Positions 51,767-60,746 of a stretch of 64,000 bases of DNA are shown here, piece after piece. The position numbers were made by a program, and so were the translations under genes. The stretch is taken from positions 62,001 through 126,000 of the forward strand of contig NZ_JAOPFX010000002.1 of NCBI RefSeq assembly GCF_025515205.1. Direction: 5' to 3'. Every line of letters starts with the position of its first letter. Positions within the stretch are counted from its first letter, which is position 1. Under the pieces are notes generated by a model. The model was not told the DNA's origin and did no database searches. It worked only from the letters and a program-made list of their open reading frames with translations. The DNA is from Microbacterium fluvii. GTDB lineage: Bacteria; Actinomycetota; Actinomycetes; Actinomycetales; Microbacteriaceae.

Positions 51767-53250
51767 CGGCGCCCATGAGCGATGCCTCCTCCTCCCTGAC
51801 CATCCGCGGTGCCCGCCCGTTCGGCGCCGACCCCGTCGACGTCGTCGTGCGAGACGGACGGATCACCGAGATCGCGCCGGCGGGCTCGACCGCTGCGGTC
51901 GGCGAGGTCGTCGACGCCGATGGGCGCTGGATCGGGCCTGGCCTGTGGGACGCCCACGTGCACTTCACCCAGCACGTCGTGCGGCGCAGCCGCCTCGATC
52001 TCACGCGCACCGCGACGGCCGACGACGTGCTCGCCGTCGTCGGCAGGGCGCTCGAGGGCAGACCCCTGGCGACCGAGCGGATGCTGGTGGGCTATGGCTT
52101 CCGCGACGCGCTCTGGCCGGTGCCGGCCAGCCTCGCCGCGCTCGAGGCGGTCGCCGGGGACGCCCCCGTCGTGCTCGTGAGCGGCGATCTGCACTGCGGA
52201 TGGCTCACCCGCGCCGCGGCGGCGCGCCTGGGCGTCGCCGTCGACGAGTCGGGGCTGCTGCGCGAGGGGCCGTGGATCGAGGCGCTGCACACGCTGGACT
52301 CGTCGTTCTCGCCGTCGATGCAGGAGTACCGGGAGGCAGCCGATGCCGCCGCCGCCCGCGGCGTCGTCGGGATCGTCGAGTTCGAGAACGACGACAACGT
52401 CGCCGCGTGGCCCGCGCGGGTGGGCGCCGGGGTGACGTCGCTGCGCGTGGAGGCGGCGGTCTGGCCGAACCGGCTGGAAGCGGCGATCGCGCAGGGCCTG
52501 CGCACCGGCGATGCCCTCGACCCGACGGGTCTCGTCTCGTTCGGGCCGCTCAAGGTCGTCGTGGACGGCTCGCTCAACACCCGCACCGCGTGGTGCTGGG
52601 ACCCCTATCCCGGGGCGGATCCCGCCTCGCCGCACGCGTGCGGCATGCAGGGCGTCGATCTGCCCGAGCTCCGCCGACTGCTGGAGCGCGCCCGCGTGGC
52701 CGGCATCGCCGCCGCGGTGCACGCGATCGGCGACCGCGCGAACAGCGAAGTGCTCGACGTCTTCGCCGAACTCGGCATGCACGGCACGATCGAGCACGCG
52801 CAGCTCGTGCGCGACGACGACTTCGCGAGGTTCGCCGCGCTGGGGCTCGTCGCGAGCGTGCAGCCCGAGCATGCGATGGACGATCGCGACGTCGCCGACC
52901 GCCACTGGCCGGGGCGCACCGACCGCGCGTTCGCCTTCGCCTCGCTGCACCGCGCAGGGGCGCAGCTGCGGCTCGGCTCCGACGCGCCGGTCGCCCCGCT
53001 CGACCCGTGGATCTCGATCGCCGCCGCGACCGCGCGCAGCCGAGGCGACCGCGACGCCTGGCACCCAGAGCAGCGCCTCGATCTCGACGTCGCGCTGGCC
53101 GCATCCGTCCGCTCGTCCCTGGCGGTAGGGGAGCAGGCCGACCTCGTCGTCGTCGACCGCGACCCCGGCTCGTGCGACCGCGACGAGCTTCGCGACATGC
53201 CGGTGGCCGCCACCCTGGTGGGTGGCCGTTTCACGTGGCGGGAGATCTGA
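51763..53250 (+). CDS. YtcJ-like amidohydrolase, copy 1
   Basis: This 495-residue amidohydrolase-superfamily protein has metal ligands in LWDAHVHF, a central lysine region in FGPLKVVVDGSLNTRTA, histidines in AAVHAIGDRAN and GTIEHAQLV, and the final aspartate in LGSDAPV. YtcJ relatives hydrolyse formamides and other amides. The GTG at 51763 continues the operon's GTGA overlap pattern; the ATG at 51775 is the alternative and neither has a clear ribosome site. Confidence 0.85.
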   Translation: MTAPMSDASSSLTIRGARPFGADPVDVVVRDGRITEIAPAGSTAAVGEVVDADGRWIGPGLWDAHVHFTQHVVRRSRLDLTRTATADDVLAVVGRALEGRPLATERMLVGYGFRDALWPVPASLAALEAVAGDAPVVLVSGDLHCGWLTRAAAARLGVAVDESGLLREGPWIEALHTLDSSFSPSMQEYREAADAAAARGVVGIVEFENDDNVAAWPARVGAGVTSLRVEAAVWPNRLEAAIAQGLRTGDALDPTGLVSFGPLKVVVDGSLNTRTAWCWDPYPGADPASPHACGMQGVDLPELRRLLERARVAGIAAAVHAIGDRANSEVLDVFAELGMHGTIEHAQLVRDDDFARFAALGLVASVQPEHAMDDRDVADRHWPGRTDRAFAFASLHRAGAQLRLGSDAPVAPLDPWISIAAATARSRGDRDAWHPEQRLDLDVALAASVRSSLAVGEQADLVVVDRDPGSCDRDELRDMPVAATLVGGRFTWREI

Positions 53251-53256
53251 GGAGAG

Positions 53257-54840
53257 ATGGCCGCACAGCTGTTCATCGGCGCGAAGGTGTTCACGGGTGC
53301 TTCCGAGGGCGAGTTCGCCACCGCGTTCCGCATCGTCGACGGGCTCGTCGACTGGGTCGGCTCGCAAGAGGAGGTCGCCGGCGAGGAGGCCCTCGACCTG
53401 GGCGGCCGCACCGTCGTGCCCGGGCTCATCGACAGCCACACCCATCCCGCGGTGATCGCCGGAACGGCGCCGGCCGTCGAGTGCTTCCCGCCGGCGGTCG
53501 CCTCGCCCGACGAGCTCGTCGCGGTGCTGCGAGCGCACGCCGATCAGGCGCAGGGGGAGTGGATTCTCGGCCGCGGCTTCGACGACACGAAGTTCCCCGG
53601 CGCGCGCATGCCGACGGCGACGGACCTCGATCGGGTCTCGACCGATCGTCCCGTGCTGGTGTGGCGGTGCGACGCACACTCGGCCGTGTGCAACTCCCGC
53701 GCGCTCGAGATCGCGGGGATCACGGCGGCGACACCCGACCCCGACGGCGCCCGCTTCGAACGCGACCCCGACGGCCGGCCGACCGGTGTGCTCACCGAGC
53801 TCGCGGCGGTGCAGGCGGTGGCCGCCTTCATCCCCGCCCCGACGCGCGACGAGCAGATCGACGCGCTCGTGGCCATCGGCGACGAGCTGACCTCGCGCGG
53901 GATCGTGGCCGTGTGCGACCTGCTGTCGACCCGCGTCGACGATCCGCTGCACACGTTCCGCGCTGCCGCGGATCGGGGGATGCGCACGCAGGTCGCGCTC
54001 TATCCGGGGTGGGATCCGCAGCATCCGCTCGCCGATCTGCGACCGGGCGACCGCGAGGGTCGGATCAGGGTCGCGGGGGTCAAGGTCGTGCTCGACGGTG
54101 CGTACTCCAACCGCACCGCGTGGGTGCACGAGCCCTACCCGGGGTCGTGCGACCACGGTCTGAGCCTCGTCCCCGACGGCGAGGTGCGGGCGGCGGCCGC
54201 GTGGGCGCGGCGCAACGGGGTGCAGCTCGCCCTGCACGCCATGGGCGACCGGGCGCTCGATCGCGTGCTGGAGCTGTTCGGCGACGAGGAGCCGTGGCTG
54301 GAGGGCGTCCCCTCGGTGCGCATCGAGCACGCCACGATCGTGAGCGACGAGTATCTCGATCGGCTGCGCGCGGCGCGCATGTCGTTCGGCATCGCCACCC
54401 ACACGGTCTTCTTCTTCGCCGAGTATGACGGCTACCGCACGGCCCTGCGGGCCGAGCAGGTTCCCGACGCCTACCCGATCGCCCGCCTGTACGCGGGACT
54501 CGAGCCGCTCGCACTGTCGTCCGACCGCCCGGCGACGGCGTGGAGCGGGGCCGACGACGTCATGCTCTCGGTGGAGGCGGCCGTGCGGCGTCGCACCTAC
54601 AACGGGGTGGACTTCGGGCCGGCGGCGGCGATCAGCCCCGCCCAGGCGCTGCTGCTGTACACCGGCAGGGCGAGACTCCTGTCGCCGCTGGAGGGGGTCG
54701 GGATGCTGCGCCCAGGCTTCGAGGGCAGCTTCGTCGTGCTCGACCGCGACGTGTTCACGGTTCCGAGCGACGAGATCGCCGGGGTGCGGGCCGCCGAGAC
54801 CTGGATCAGGGGCGAGCGGGTCTACACCGCCGCGCGCTGA
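53257..54840 (+). CDS. YtcJ-like amidohydrolase, copy 2
   Basis: This 527-residue amidohydrolase has metal ligands in GLIDSHTHP, VAGVKVVLDGAYSNRTAW, LALHAMGDRALD and VRIEHATIV. It is related to the preceding protein but not nearly identical, so the duplication is old. A GGAGAG site six bases before the ATG replaces the stop/start overlaps used upstream. It closes the eight-gene operon and meets a convergent PucR gene with no spacer. Confidence 0.9.
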   Translation: MAAQLFIGAKVFTGASEGEFATAFRIVDGLVDWVGSQEEVAGEEALDLGGRTVVPGLIDSHTHPAVIAGTAPAVECFPPAVASPDELVAVLRAHADQAQGEWILGRGFDDTKFPGARMPTATDLDRVSTDRPVLVWRCDAHSAVCNSRALEIAGITAATPDPDGARFERDPDGRPTGVLTELAAVQAVAAFIPAPTRDEQIDALVAIGDELTSRGIVAVCDLLSTRVDDPLHTFRAAADRGMRTQVALYPGWDPQHPLADLRPGDREGRIRVAGVKVVLDGAYSNRTAWVHEPYPGSCDHGLSLVPDGEVRAAAAWARRNGVQLALHAMGDRALDRVLELFGDEEPWLEGVPSVRIEHATIVSDEYLDRLRAARMSFGIATHTVFFFAEYDGYRTALRAEQVPDAYPIARLYAGLEPLALSSDRPATAWSGADDVMLSVEAAVRRRTYNGVDFGPAAAISPAQALLLYTGRARLLSPLEGVGMLRPGFEGSFVVLDRDVFTVPSDEIAGVRAAETWIRGERVYTAAR

Positions 54841-56361
54841 TCAGCCCGCAGACGATCCGCGCGGATCGGTGTCGATCGTGCGGCGCCGGGCCCCCAGCAG
54901 GCGCACCCGGCAGGCCAGTTCGAGCGCGAAGCGCGTGTCGGGGTCGTCGAGGTCGACCTCGAGCGCGGCCTTGATGCGCTTGAGGCGGTAGCCCACGGCG
55001 TTGGGGTGGAGGTTCAGCTCGCGCCCCGCGTGCGCGAGCGAGTTGCGGTGGGAGAGGTACGACAGCAGCGTGCGCGCGGCGGTGAGGGCCCGCTCCGAGC
55101 CGAGGTCGTCGAGCGGGCGCAGGAGGTCGTGCAGCAGGTTGCGGCTGATCGGCGAGGCGTAGACGTCGAGCAGCACCCGTCGCAGGCCCGTCATGTCGGT
55201 GAGCTCGACTCCGCCCGGCCGTCCCGCGGCGATCGCCGATTCCACGGCGATCCTCGCCTCCGCGGCGGACTGCCGCAGCCCCAGACCGCCAGGCTGCGGA
55301 GTGCCGAGTCCGAGCGTGTAGGTCCATTCGTCGCCCATCAGCCTCTCGGCGTGGTGCTGCACGCGCACGGCGACCTCCCGCATCCGCCGCTGGTGGTCGC
55401 CCGCTCCGTGCTCCTCCGTGCTCACGAGCATGAGGTCGTCCTGCACGAAGGCGACGTGCCACATCTCGTCGCGCCCGTCGACCGACTGCAGTGCGAACAG
55501 CTCGAGTGCCGGCTGCACGCTGCGCGGCGCGCGCGACCCGGCGTCGGCTCGGTGCGTGGGCGAGAGCCAGGCGACGCAGTGGGAGAGCTGGAGGGGGAGC
55601 CCCAGGCGCGCCGCCTGCGGGGCGAACCCTTCGACGCGCGACGACTCGGCGAGCACCAGCTCGACCAGCAGGTCGGACCGGGACTGGGTGGGCGCGTAGC
55701 GGTCGCGCACCTGCAGCTGGGCCACGCGCGAGAGCAGCGCCGCGATGACGGGCACGGCGATCGTCGTCGCGGCATCGGGGTCGGTCGCCACGATGCGCCC
55801 CACCGGCACCTCGCCGACGCAGACGACGTCGGGGGCCGACCACGGCGCGAGCGGGTCGTCGACGAGCGAGAGTCGTGCGCCGAGGGTGCGCTCGGCCTCG
55901 GCCAGGATCCCCTCGAGAGTCGCCGACGGCACGGCGGCGGCCTCGGTGGCCCGGTCGATCGCCTGCGTCGCCCGCAGCAGCGCCGCCGACGCCCCGCCGG
56001 CGATGACGCGATCGATCGACACCGCGAGGTCGGCGGTGGCGACGCCTGGCGCGGCGAACACGGGCACTCCACCCCGCGAGGCGAGTGCTCTGGCCGTGTC
56101 GGCCATCACGAGGTCCGACGCGAAGACGAGGCCGGCGAGCTGCTGCGCCACCGCCTGGCGCAGCGCGACGTCGACGCGGAACGCGGGCGGCGGCTCGTCG
56201 CCCGCGACGATCACCAGGGTGTCGGGGCCGATGCCGGAGATGCGGTCGACGGCGGCGACCTCGACCCGCACGATGGGGCGGGCATCGTGCGGACCGGCGA
56301 GGTGACGGATGCCGAGTCTCGCGGCATCCGTCAGCAGGTCCGTGACCGAATACTGTGCCAT
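54841..56361 (-). CDS. PucR family transcriptional regulator
   Basis: This 506-residue regulator has an N-terminal PucR domain (SVTDLLTDAARLGIRHLAG onwards), a GGDEF-related middle, and a C-terminal PucR helix-turn-helix (LLSYLSHRNSLAHAGRELNL, then HPNAVGYRLKRI). It is divergent from the DUF917/hydantoinase/ABC operon across 73 bases and probably regulates it. PucR itself controls purine/allantoin use in Bacillus; hydantoin-like rings would be a related inducer class. Confidence 0.9.
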   Translation of the reverse strand: MAQYSVTDLLTDAARLGIRHLAGPHDARPIVRVEVAAVDRISGIGPDTLVIVAGDEPPPAFRVDVALRQAVAQQLAGLVFASDLVMADTARALASRGGVPVFAAPGVATADLAVSIDRVIAGGASAALLRATQAIDRATEAAAVPSATLEGILAEAERTLGARLSLVDDPLAPWSAPDVVCVGEVPVGRIVATDPDAATTIAVPVIAALLSRVAQLQVRDRYAPTQSRSDLLVELVLAESSRVEGFAPQAARLGLPLQLSHCVAWLSPTHRADAGSRAPRSVQPALELFALQSVDGRDEMWHVAFVQDDLMLVSTEEHGAGDHQRRMREVAVRVQHHAERLMGDEWTYTLGLGTPQPGGLGLRQSAAEARIAVESAIAAGRPGGVELTDMTGLRRVLLDVYASPISRNLLHDLLRPLDDLGSERALTAARTLLSYLSHRNSLAHAGRELNLHPNAVGYRLKRIKAALEVDLDDPDTRFALELACRVRLLGARRRTIDTDPRGSSAG

Positions 56362-56368
56362 GAGCACA

Positions 56369-56387
56369 GTTCTAGTCGAAGTTCTAG
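56369..56387. promoter_or_regulatory. Direct repeat operator candidate between PucR and DUF917 genes
   Basis: GTTCTAG occurs at 56369-56375 and 56381-56387, 12 bp apart and so on nearly the same helix face. A GGTGGAAC stretch follows. With only 73 bases between divergent starts, these repeats are the best operator candidates for the PucR protein. Confidence 0.4.
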
Positions 56388-56434
56388 CCTGGTGGAACAT
56401 TGTTGCATCGCCGACTCCTTCGTAGCGTGGGCAC

Positions 56435-57541
56435 ATGACGCAGATCCCCCCCGCTCCGCGCGCTGTCGAGCGACTCTCCGAGATCACCGAAGACGACGTC
56501 GCGGCACTCGGAATCGGCACGGCGGTGCTCGGCACCGGCGGCGGCGGCGCGGTGCACGGCGCGCAGATGATGACAGAACGGGCCCTGCGCGAGCACGGCC
56601 CGGTGCCGCTCGTGACCGTCGACGAGCTCGAACCCGACGACGTCATCGTGCTGATGTCGGGCATCGGCGCCCCCACCGTCGGCATCGAGATGCTCGCCGC
56701 CAGCGGGCAGATCGTCGCGCTGCGCAACGAGGCGGAGCGCCTGCTCGGCCGGCCGATCACGGCGATCATGGCGGCCGAGATCGGCGGAAGCAACGGTGTG
56801 CAGCCCATCGGCTGGGCCGCGCGGCTGGGCGTCAAGGTGCTCGACGCCGACGGCATGGGCCGCGCCTTCCCCGACGGCGCGATGGTCGCCATGAACGTCG
56901 CGGGCGTGCCGTGCGAGTGGGCGGTGCAGAGCGACGTCGTCGGCAACATCTCGGTGATGAAGACCGTCGACCTGCACTGGCTCGAGCGCCACGCCCGCGC
57001 GCTGACCGTGGCGAGCGGATCGATCTGCATCGCGACGCACTACCCGATGACCGCGGCCATGGCCAAGGGCGCCGTCATCGAGGGCACGGTCAGCACGGCC
57101 GTGCGGGTCGGGCATGCGCTGATGTCGTCGTCGGATCCCGTCGCCGCCGTCTCGAGAGAGCTCGACGCCCGCGTGCTGATGTCGGGCAAGATCACCGATC
57201 TCGACCGCCGCACGGTCGGCGGGTTCGTGCGCGGCTCGGTGACCATCACCGGAACGGGGGCTGATCGAGGGCGCATGCAGCGGCTCGAGCTGCAGAACGA
57301 GAACCTCCTCGTGCTCGAAGACGGCGAGGTCATCGTGAGCGTCCCCGATCTCATCACGATCATCGACGCCGAGACCGGCCACGCGATCACGACGGAGATG
57401 CTGCGGTTCGGCCAGCGGGTGTCGGTGCTCGCGTGGGCGTGCGACCCCATCTGGCGAAGCCCTCGGGGGCTCGAGCTCGCCGGCCCCGCGGCCTTCGGCT
57501 ACGACCTCCCCTACGTCCCGTTCGAAGGAGCCGCACGATGA
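56435..57541 (+). CDS. DUF917 family protein
   Basis: This 368-residue DUF917 protein has VLGTGGGGAVHGA near the start, MAAEIGGSNGVQPIGWAARLG and VPDLITIIDAETG. Members are usually encoded next to hydantoinase/oxoprolinase proteins, as here (ATGA overlap). Their reaction is not established; a subunit or partner of an ATP-dependent ring-opening amidase is a common suggestion. Confidence 0.92.
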   Translation: MTQIPPAPRAVERLSEITEDDVAALGIGTAVLGTGGGGAVHGAQMMTERALREHGPVPLVTVDELEPDDVIVLMSGIGAPTVGIEMLAASGQIVALRNEAERLLGRPITAIMAAEIGGSNGVQPIGWAARLGVKVLDADGMGRAFPDGAMVAMNVAGVPCEWAVQSDVVGNISVMKTVDLHWLERHARALTVASGSICIATHYPMTAAMAKGAVIEGTVSTAVRVGHALMSSSDPVAAVSRELDARVLMSGKITDLDRRTVGGFVRGSVTITGTGADRGRMQRLELQNENLLVLEDGEVIVSVPDLITIIDAETGHAITTEMLRFGQRVSVLAWACDPIWRSPRGLELAGPAAFGYDLPYVPFEGAAR

Positions 57542-59115
57542 CCGAGGCCCGTGACCTTTCCATCGGCGTCGACGTCGGCGGCACCAACACCGATGCCGTG
57601 GTGCTCGACGCGAGCGGCTCCGTGCTCGCTCACACCAAGCGGCCGACCACGGAAGACATCACCGGCGGCATCCGCGCCGGCATCGCCGATGTGCTCGCGT
57701 CGCTCGGTGAGCGCCGTGCCCGCGTGTCGCGGGTCATGCTCGGAACGACCCACGCCACCAACGCCATCGTCGCCCGCCGCCAGCTCGACCGGGTCGCAAT
57801 GATCCGGCTCGGCGCCCCCGCCGCGACCGAGTTCCCGCCGCTGGGCGGATGGCCGCAGGATCTCGTCGACCGCGTGCTCGCCGGGTCGGCGATGCTCGGC
57901 GGCGGGCACATGGTCGACGGCACCCCGATCTCGCCGCTCGACCGCGACGGCATCCTGCGCTTCGTCGACGGGCTCGACGATTTCGACGCCATCGCGGTCG
58001 CGGGGATCTTCAGCCCCTCCTCGCCCCACCAGGAGCAGGAGGTGGCGGGGCTGCTGCGCGAGCACATCGGCCCGGACGTGCGCGTCTTCCTCAGTCAGGA
58101 CATCGGCCCGATCGGCCTGATCGAGCGCGAGAACGCGACCGTTCTCAACGCCGCACTGCACAGCGTCGCCCGCTCGGTCACCGAGGCGCTGGTGGCCGTC
58201 GTGCGCGAGGAGGGACTGGACGCGCAGACCTTCTTCGCGCAGAACGACGGCACGCTCATGTCGCTCGACTACGCCGCGCAGTACCCGGTGCTGACGATCG
58301 GCTCGGGGCCCGCGAACTCGATCCGCGGAGCGGCGTTCCTCTCCGGTCACGAAGACGCGATCGTCGTCGACGTGGGCGGCACGACGTCCGACCTCGGCGT
58401 CGTGACCGGCGGGTTCCCGCGGGAGTCGACGCTGCCGCGCGAGATCGGCGGTGTGCGCACCAACTTCCGCATGCCCGACATCCTCTCGGTGGGGCTCGGC
58501 GGCGGGACGATCGTCGACGTCGAGACCGGCCGCGTGGGTCCGGACTCGGTCGGCTACCGCATCGACCGCGAGGGGCTGCTGTTCGGCGGGTCGACTCCGA
58601 CACTGACGGATGCCGCCGCGCTGCGCGGCGCCCCCGTGGCAGGGCGCTCGCTGCCGCGTCTGGCGAAGTCGACGTCGGCGGCTCTCGAAGCCGCGCTCGC
58701 GGTCGTCGCCGAACGCCTCGACGAGGCCGTCGAACGGCTCTCGCTCGGTCGCCTGGATCTGCCGCTGGTCGTCGTCGGCGGCGGAGGGTTCCTCGTGCCC
58801 GACCGCCTCGACAGCGCCGGAGTCGTGATCCGTCCCGAATACGGGGACGTCGCGAACGCGGTCGGCGCCGCGCTGTCGCTCGCGGGCGGCCGTGCCGACC
58901 AGATGGCGCCGATGGACGAGCGCGAGGCCGCGATCGAGGCGGCGTCGGAGGCGGCCATCGCCAAGGCCATCCAGGCCGGCGCCGACCCGTTGGAGGTCTC
59001 GGTGGTCGAGATCCTCGAGACCCACGTGCCCTACACGACCCGCCCCACCGTCAACGTCGCCGTCAAGGCGGCCGGACCCCTCGCTCACCTCAGCGCACGC
59101 GTCGGCGCGCGCTGA
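57538..59115 (+). CDS. Hydantoinase A/oxoprolinase family protein
   Basis: This 525-residue protein has the N-terminal hydantoinase/oxoprolinase domain with the phosphate motif GVDVGGTNTDAVVLD (10-24) and a central ATPase-like core (IVVDVGGTTSDLGVV, then SVGLGGGTIVD). It lacks a HyuB-like partner in the window; the DUF917 protein probably fills that place. Likely substrates are cyclic amides or imides, opened with ATP. It is followed by a peptide-type ABC importer. Confidence 0.9.
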   Translation: MTEARDLSIGVDVGGTNTDAVVLDASGSVLAHTKRPTTEDITGGIRAGIADVLASLGERRARVSRVMLGTTHATNAIVARRQLDRVAMIRLGAPAATEFPPLGGWPQDLVDRVLAGSAMLGGGHMVDGTPISPLDRDGILRFVDGLDDFDAIAVAGIFSPSSPHQEQEVAGLLREHIGPDVRVFLSQDIGPIGLIERENATVLNAALHSVARSVTEALVAVVREEGLDAQTFFAQNDGTLMSLDYAAQYPVLTIGSGPANSIRGAAFLSGHEDAIVVDVGGTTSDLGVVTGGFPRESTLPREIGGVRTNFRMPDILSVGLGGGTIVDVETGRVGPDSVGYRIDREGLLFGGSTPTLTDAAALRGAPVAGRSLPRLAKSTSAALEAALAVVAERLDEAVERLSLGRLDLPLVVVGGGGFLVPDRLDSAGVVIRPEYGDVANAVGAALSLAGGRADQMAPMDEREAAIEAASEAAIAKAIQAGADPLEVSVVEILETHVPYTTRPTVNVAVKAAGPLAHLSARVGAR

Positions 59116-59155
59116 GGCATCAGACCTGCACCACCACCGCATGAGAGGAATCGCA

Positions 59156-60745
59156 ATGCAACGCAGTATCGCCGTACCCGTCGGCGCCGGCTTTCTCGCC
59201 CTGGCGCTCGCGCTCACGTCGTGTTCTGGATCCTCCGAGCCGTCGGCCTCCTCCGAGGCCGAGTACGTCTCGGGTGGAACCTTCGTCACCCGGATCACCG
59301 ACGATCCGGGCGATCTCAATCCGATGAAGGCCATCTCGCCCGACACGTGGAGCGTCCTCACGCTCGCCTACGAGTCCCTGATCTACGTCTCTCCCGACGG
59401 CGAGCTCAAGCCGTGGCTCGCACAGGAGTGGACCGAGACCGGCACCGAGGTCGTCTTCACCCTCAAGGAGGGTCTGACCTGTGCAGACGGCAGCGAGTTC
59501 ACCGCCCAGACCGTGGCCGACAACCTTAACTACAACGCCGACCCCGACAACGCGACGTTCTCGTACGGCTCGGTCATCGACGAGACCGTCAGCGCCACCG
59601 CGGAGGGCGACCAGGTCACCGTGACCAGCGAGACCAACTCGCCGTTCCTCGCGGTCAACGTCGGCACCATCCTGATGGTGTGCGACGCGGGCCTGGCCGA
59701 TCCGGAGTCGATGTCCGACACCACGAACGGCACGGGGCTGTTCGACCTCACCGACGTGCGCCCCGGTGACACCTACACCTTCACCAAGCGCGACGACTAC
59801 ACGTGGGGCCCCGACGACGTCACCAGTGAGACGGTGGGCCTGCCCGACTCGATCGAGGCGCGCGTCGTCACCGACGAGAGCACCGCGGCGAACCTGCTGC
59901 TGTCGGGCGAGATGAACGCCGCGGCCATCTCGGGCGCCGACCGCACGCGACTCGACGGAGCAGGGCTGGAGTTCACCGGCACCCGCAACCCCGCCGGGAT
60001 GATGCTGTTCAACGAGAAGGAGGGCCGCCCGTTCTCCGACCCGCTGGTGCGCGAAGCGCTCACGACGGCACTGGACCGCGAAGAGGTGGGCACGGTCGTC
60101 GCCGACGGCGACCCCCTGGAGTCGATCTCGCTCGTGACGAAGAACCCGCTGCTGTGCGTCGTCGACCCGCCCGCGTGGTCTCTTCCCGACACCGACCTCG
60201 ACCGTGCAGCGGCTCTGCTCGACGAGGCCGGCTGGACGCTCGGCGCCGACGGCAAGCGCAGCAAGAACGGCGAGCCGCTGACGATCAAGTTCGTCTACAA
60301 CGCGCCGACCTCGACCCACGCCCCGGCGGCGGAGCTCGTGAAGCAGACCTGGGACCAGCTCGGCGTGACCACCGAGCTCGTGGCCAACGATGCGGCGGCG
60401 TGGTCGGAGCAGCTGTGGTCGACGTTCGACTGGGACACCGGGTGGATCGTGCTGCTCCCCGGCAGCCCGCTCGTGCTGTCGACCTTCTTCGCGGGCGGGA
60501 CGCCCGAAGAGGGCGGACTGAACTTCATGTTCGTCGACAACGAGGAGTACAACACCCTCGTGAGCGAGGCCTCGAGCGCGACTCCGGAGGACACCTGCGG
60601 CCTGTGGCAGCAGGCGGAGACCGAGCTGATCGAGCGCTTCGATGTGTTCCCGCTGGCCGACAACATCCTTCCGACCTACCAGTCGGGGGCGGTGTTCGAG
60701 CAGCCGAACGGCATCCAGCCGACCTCGATCCGGATGACGAACTGA
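59156..60745 (+). CDS. Peptide-type ABC substrate-binding lipoprotein, second system
   Basis: This 529-residue SBP_bac_5 protein has a lipobox (LALTSC). The ATG at 59156 is chosen because GAGAGGA lies six bases upstream; an in-frame ATG at 59141 is less well placed. Several cysteines (LTCADGS, LMVCDAG, LLCVVDPP, EDTCGLW) occur in the mature part, more than usual for this fold. It starts the importer that continues past the window's right end. Confidence 0.9.
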   Translation: MQRSIAVPVGAGFLALALALTSCSGSSEPSASSEAEYVSGGTFVTRITDDPGDLNPMKAISPDTWSVLTLAYESLIYVSPDGELKPWLAQEWTETGTEVVFTLKEGLTCADGSEFTAQTVADNLNYNADPDNATFSYGSVIDETVSATAEGDQVTVTSETNSPFLAVNVGTILMVCDAGLADPESMSDTTNGTGLFDLTDVRPGDTYTFTKRDDYTWGPDDVTSETVGLPDSIEARVVTDESTAANLLLSGEMNAAAISGADRTRLDGAGLEFTGTRNPAGMMLFNEKEGRPFSDPLVREALTTALDREEVGTVVADGDPLESISLVTKNPLLCVVDPPAWSLPDTDLDRAAALLDEAGWTLGADGKRSKNGEPLTIKFVYNAPTSTHAPAAELVKQTWDQLGVTTELVANDAAAWSEQLWSTFDWDTGWIVLLPGSPLVLSTFFAGGTPEEGGLNFMFVDNEEYNTLVSEASSATPEDTCGLWQQAETELIERFDVFPLADNILPTYQSGAVFEQPNGIQPTSIRMTN

Positions 60746-60746
60746 C

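Noticed and set aside
51592..54402. A 2.8-kb open frame on the minus strand opposite the two amidohydrolase genes
   Set aside because: It is antisense to clear enzyme genes, its translation is Arg/Val/Ala-rich with no motif, and long antisense frames are expected in high-GC DNA.
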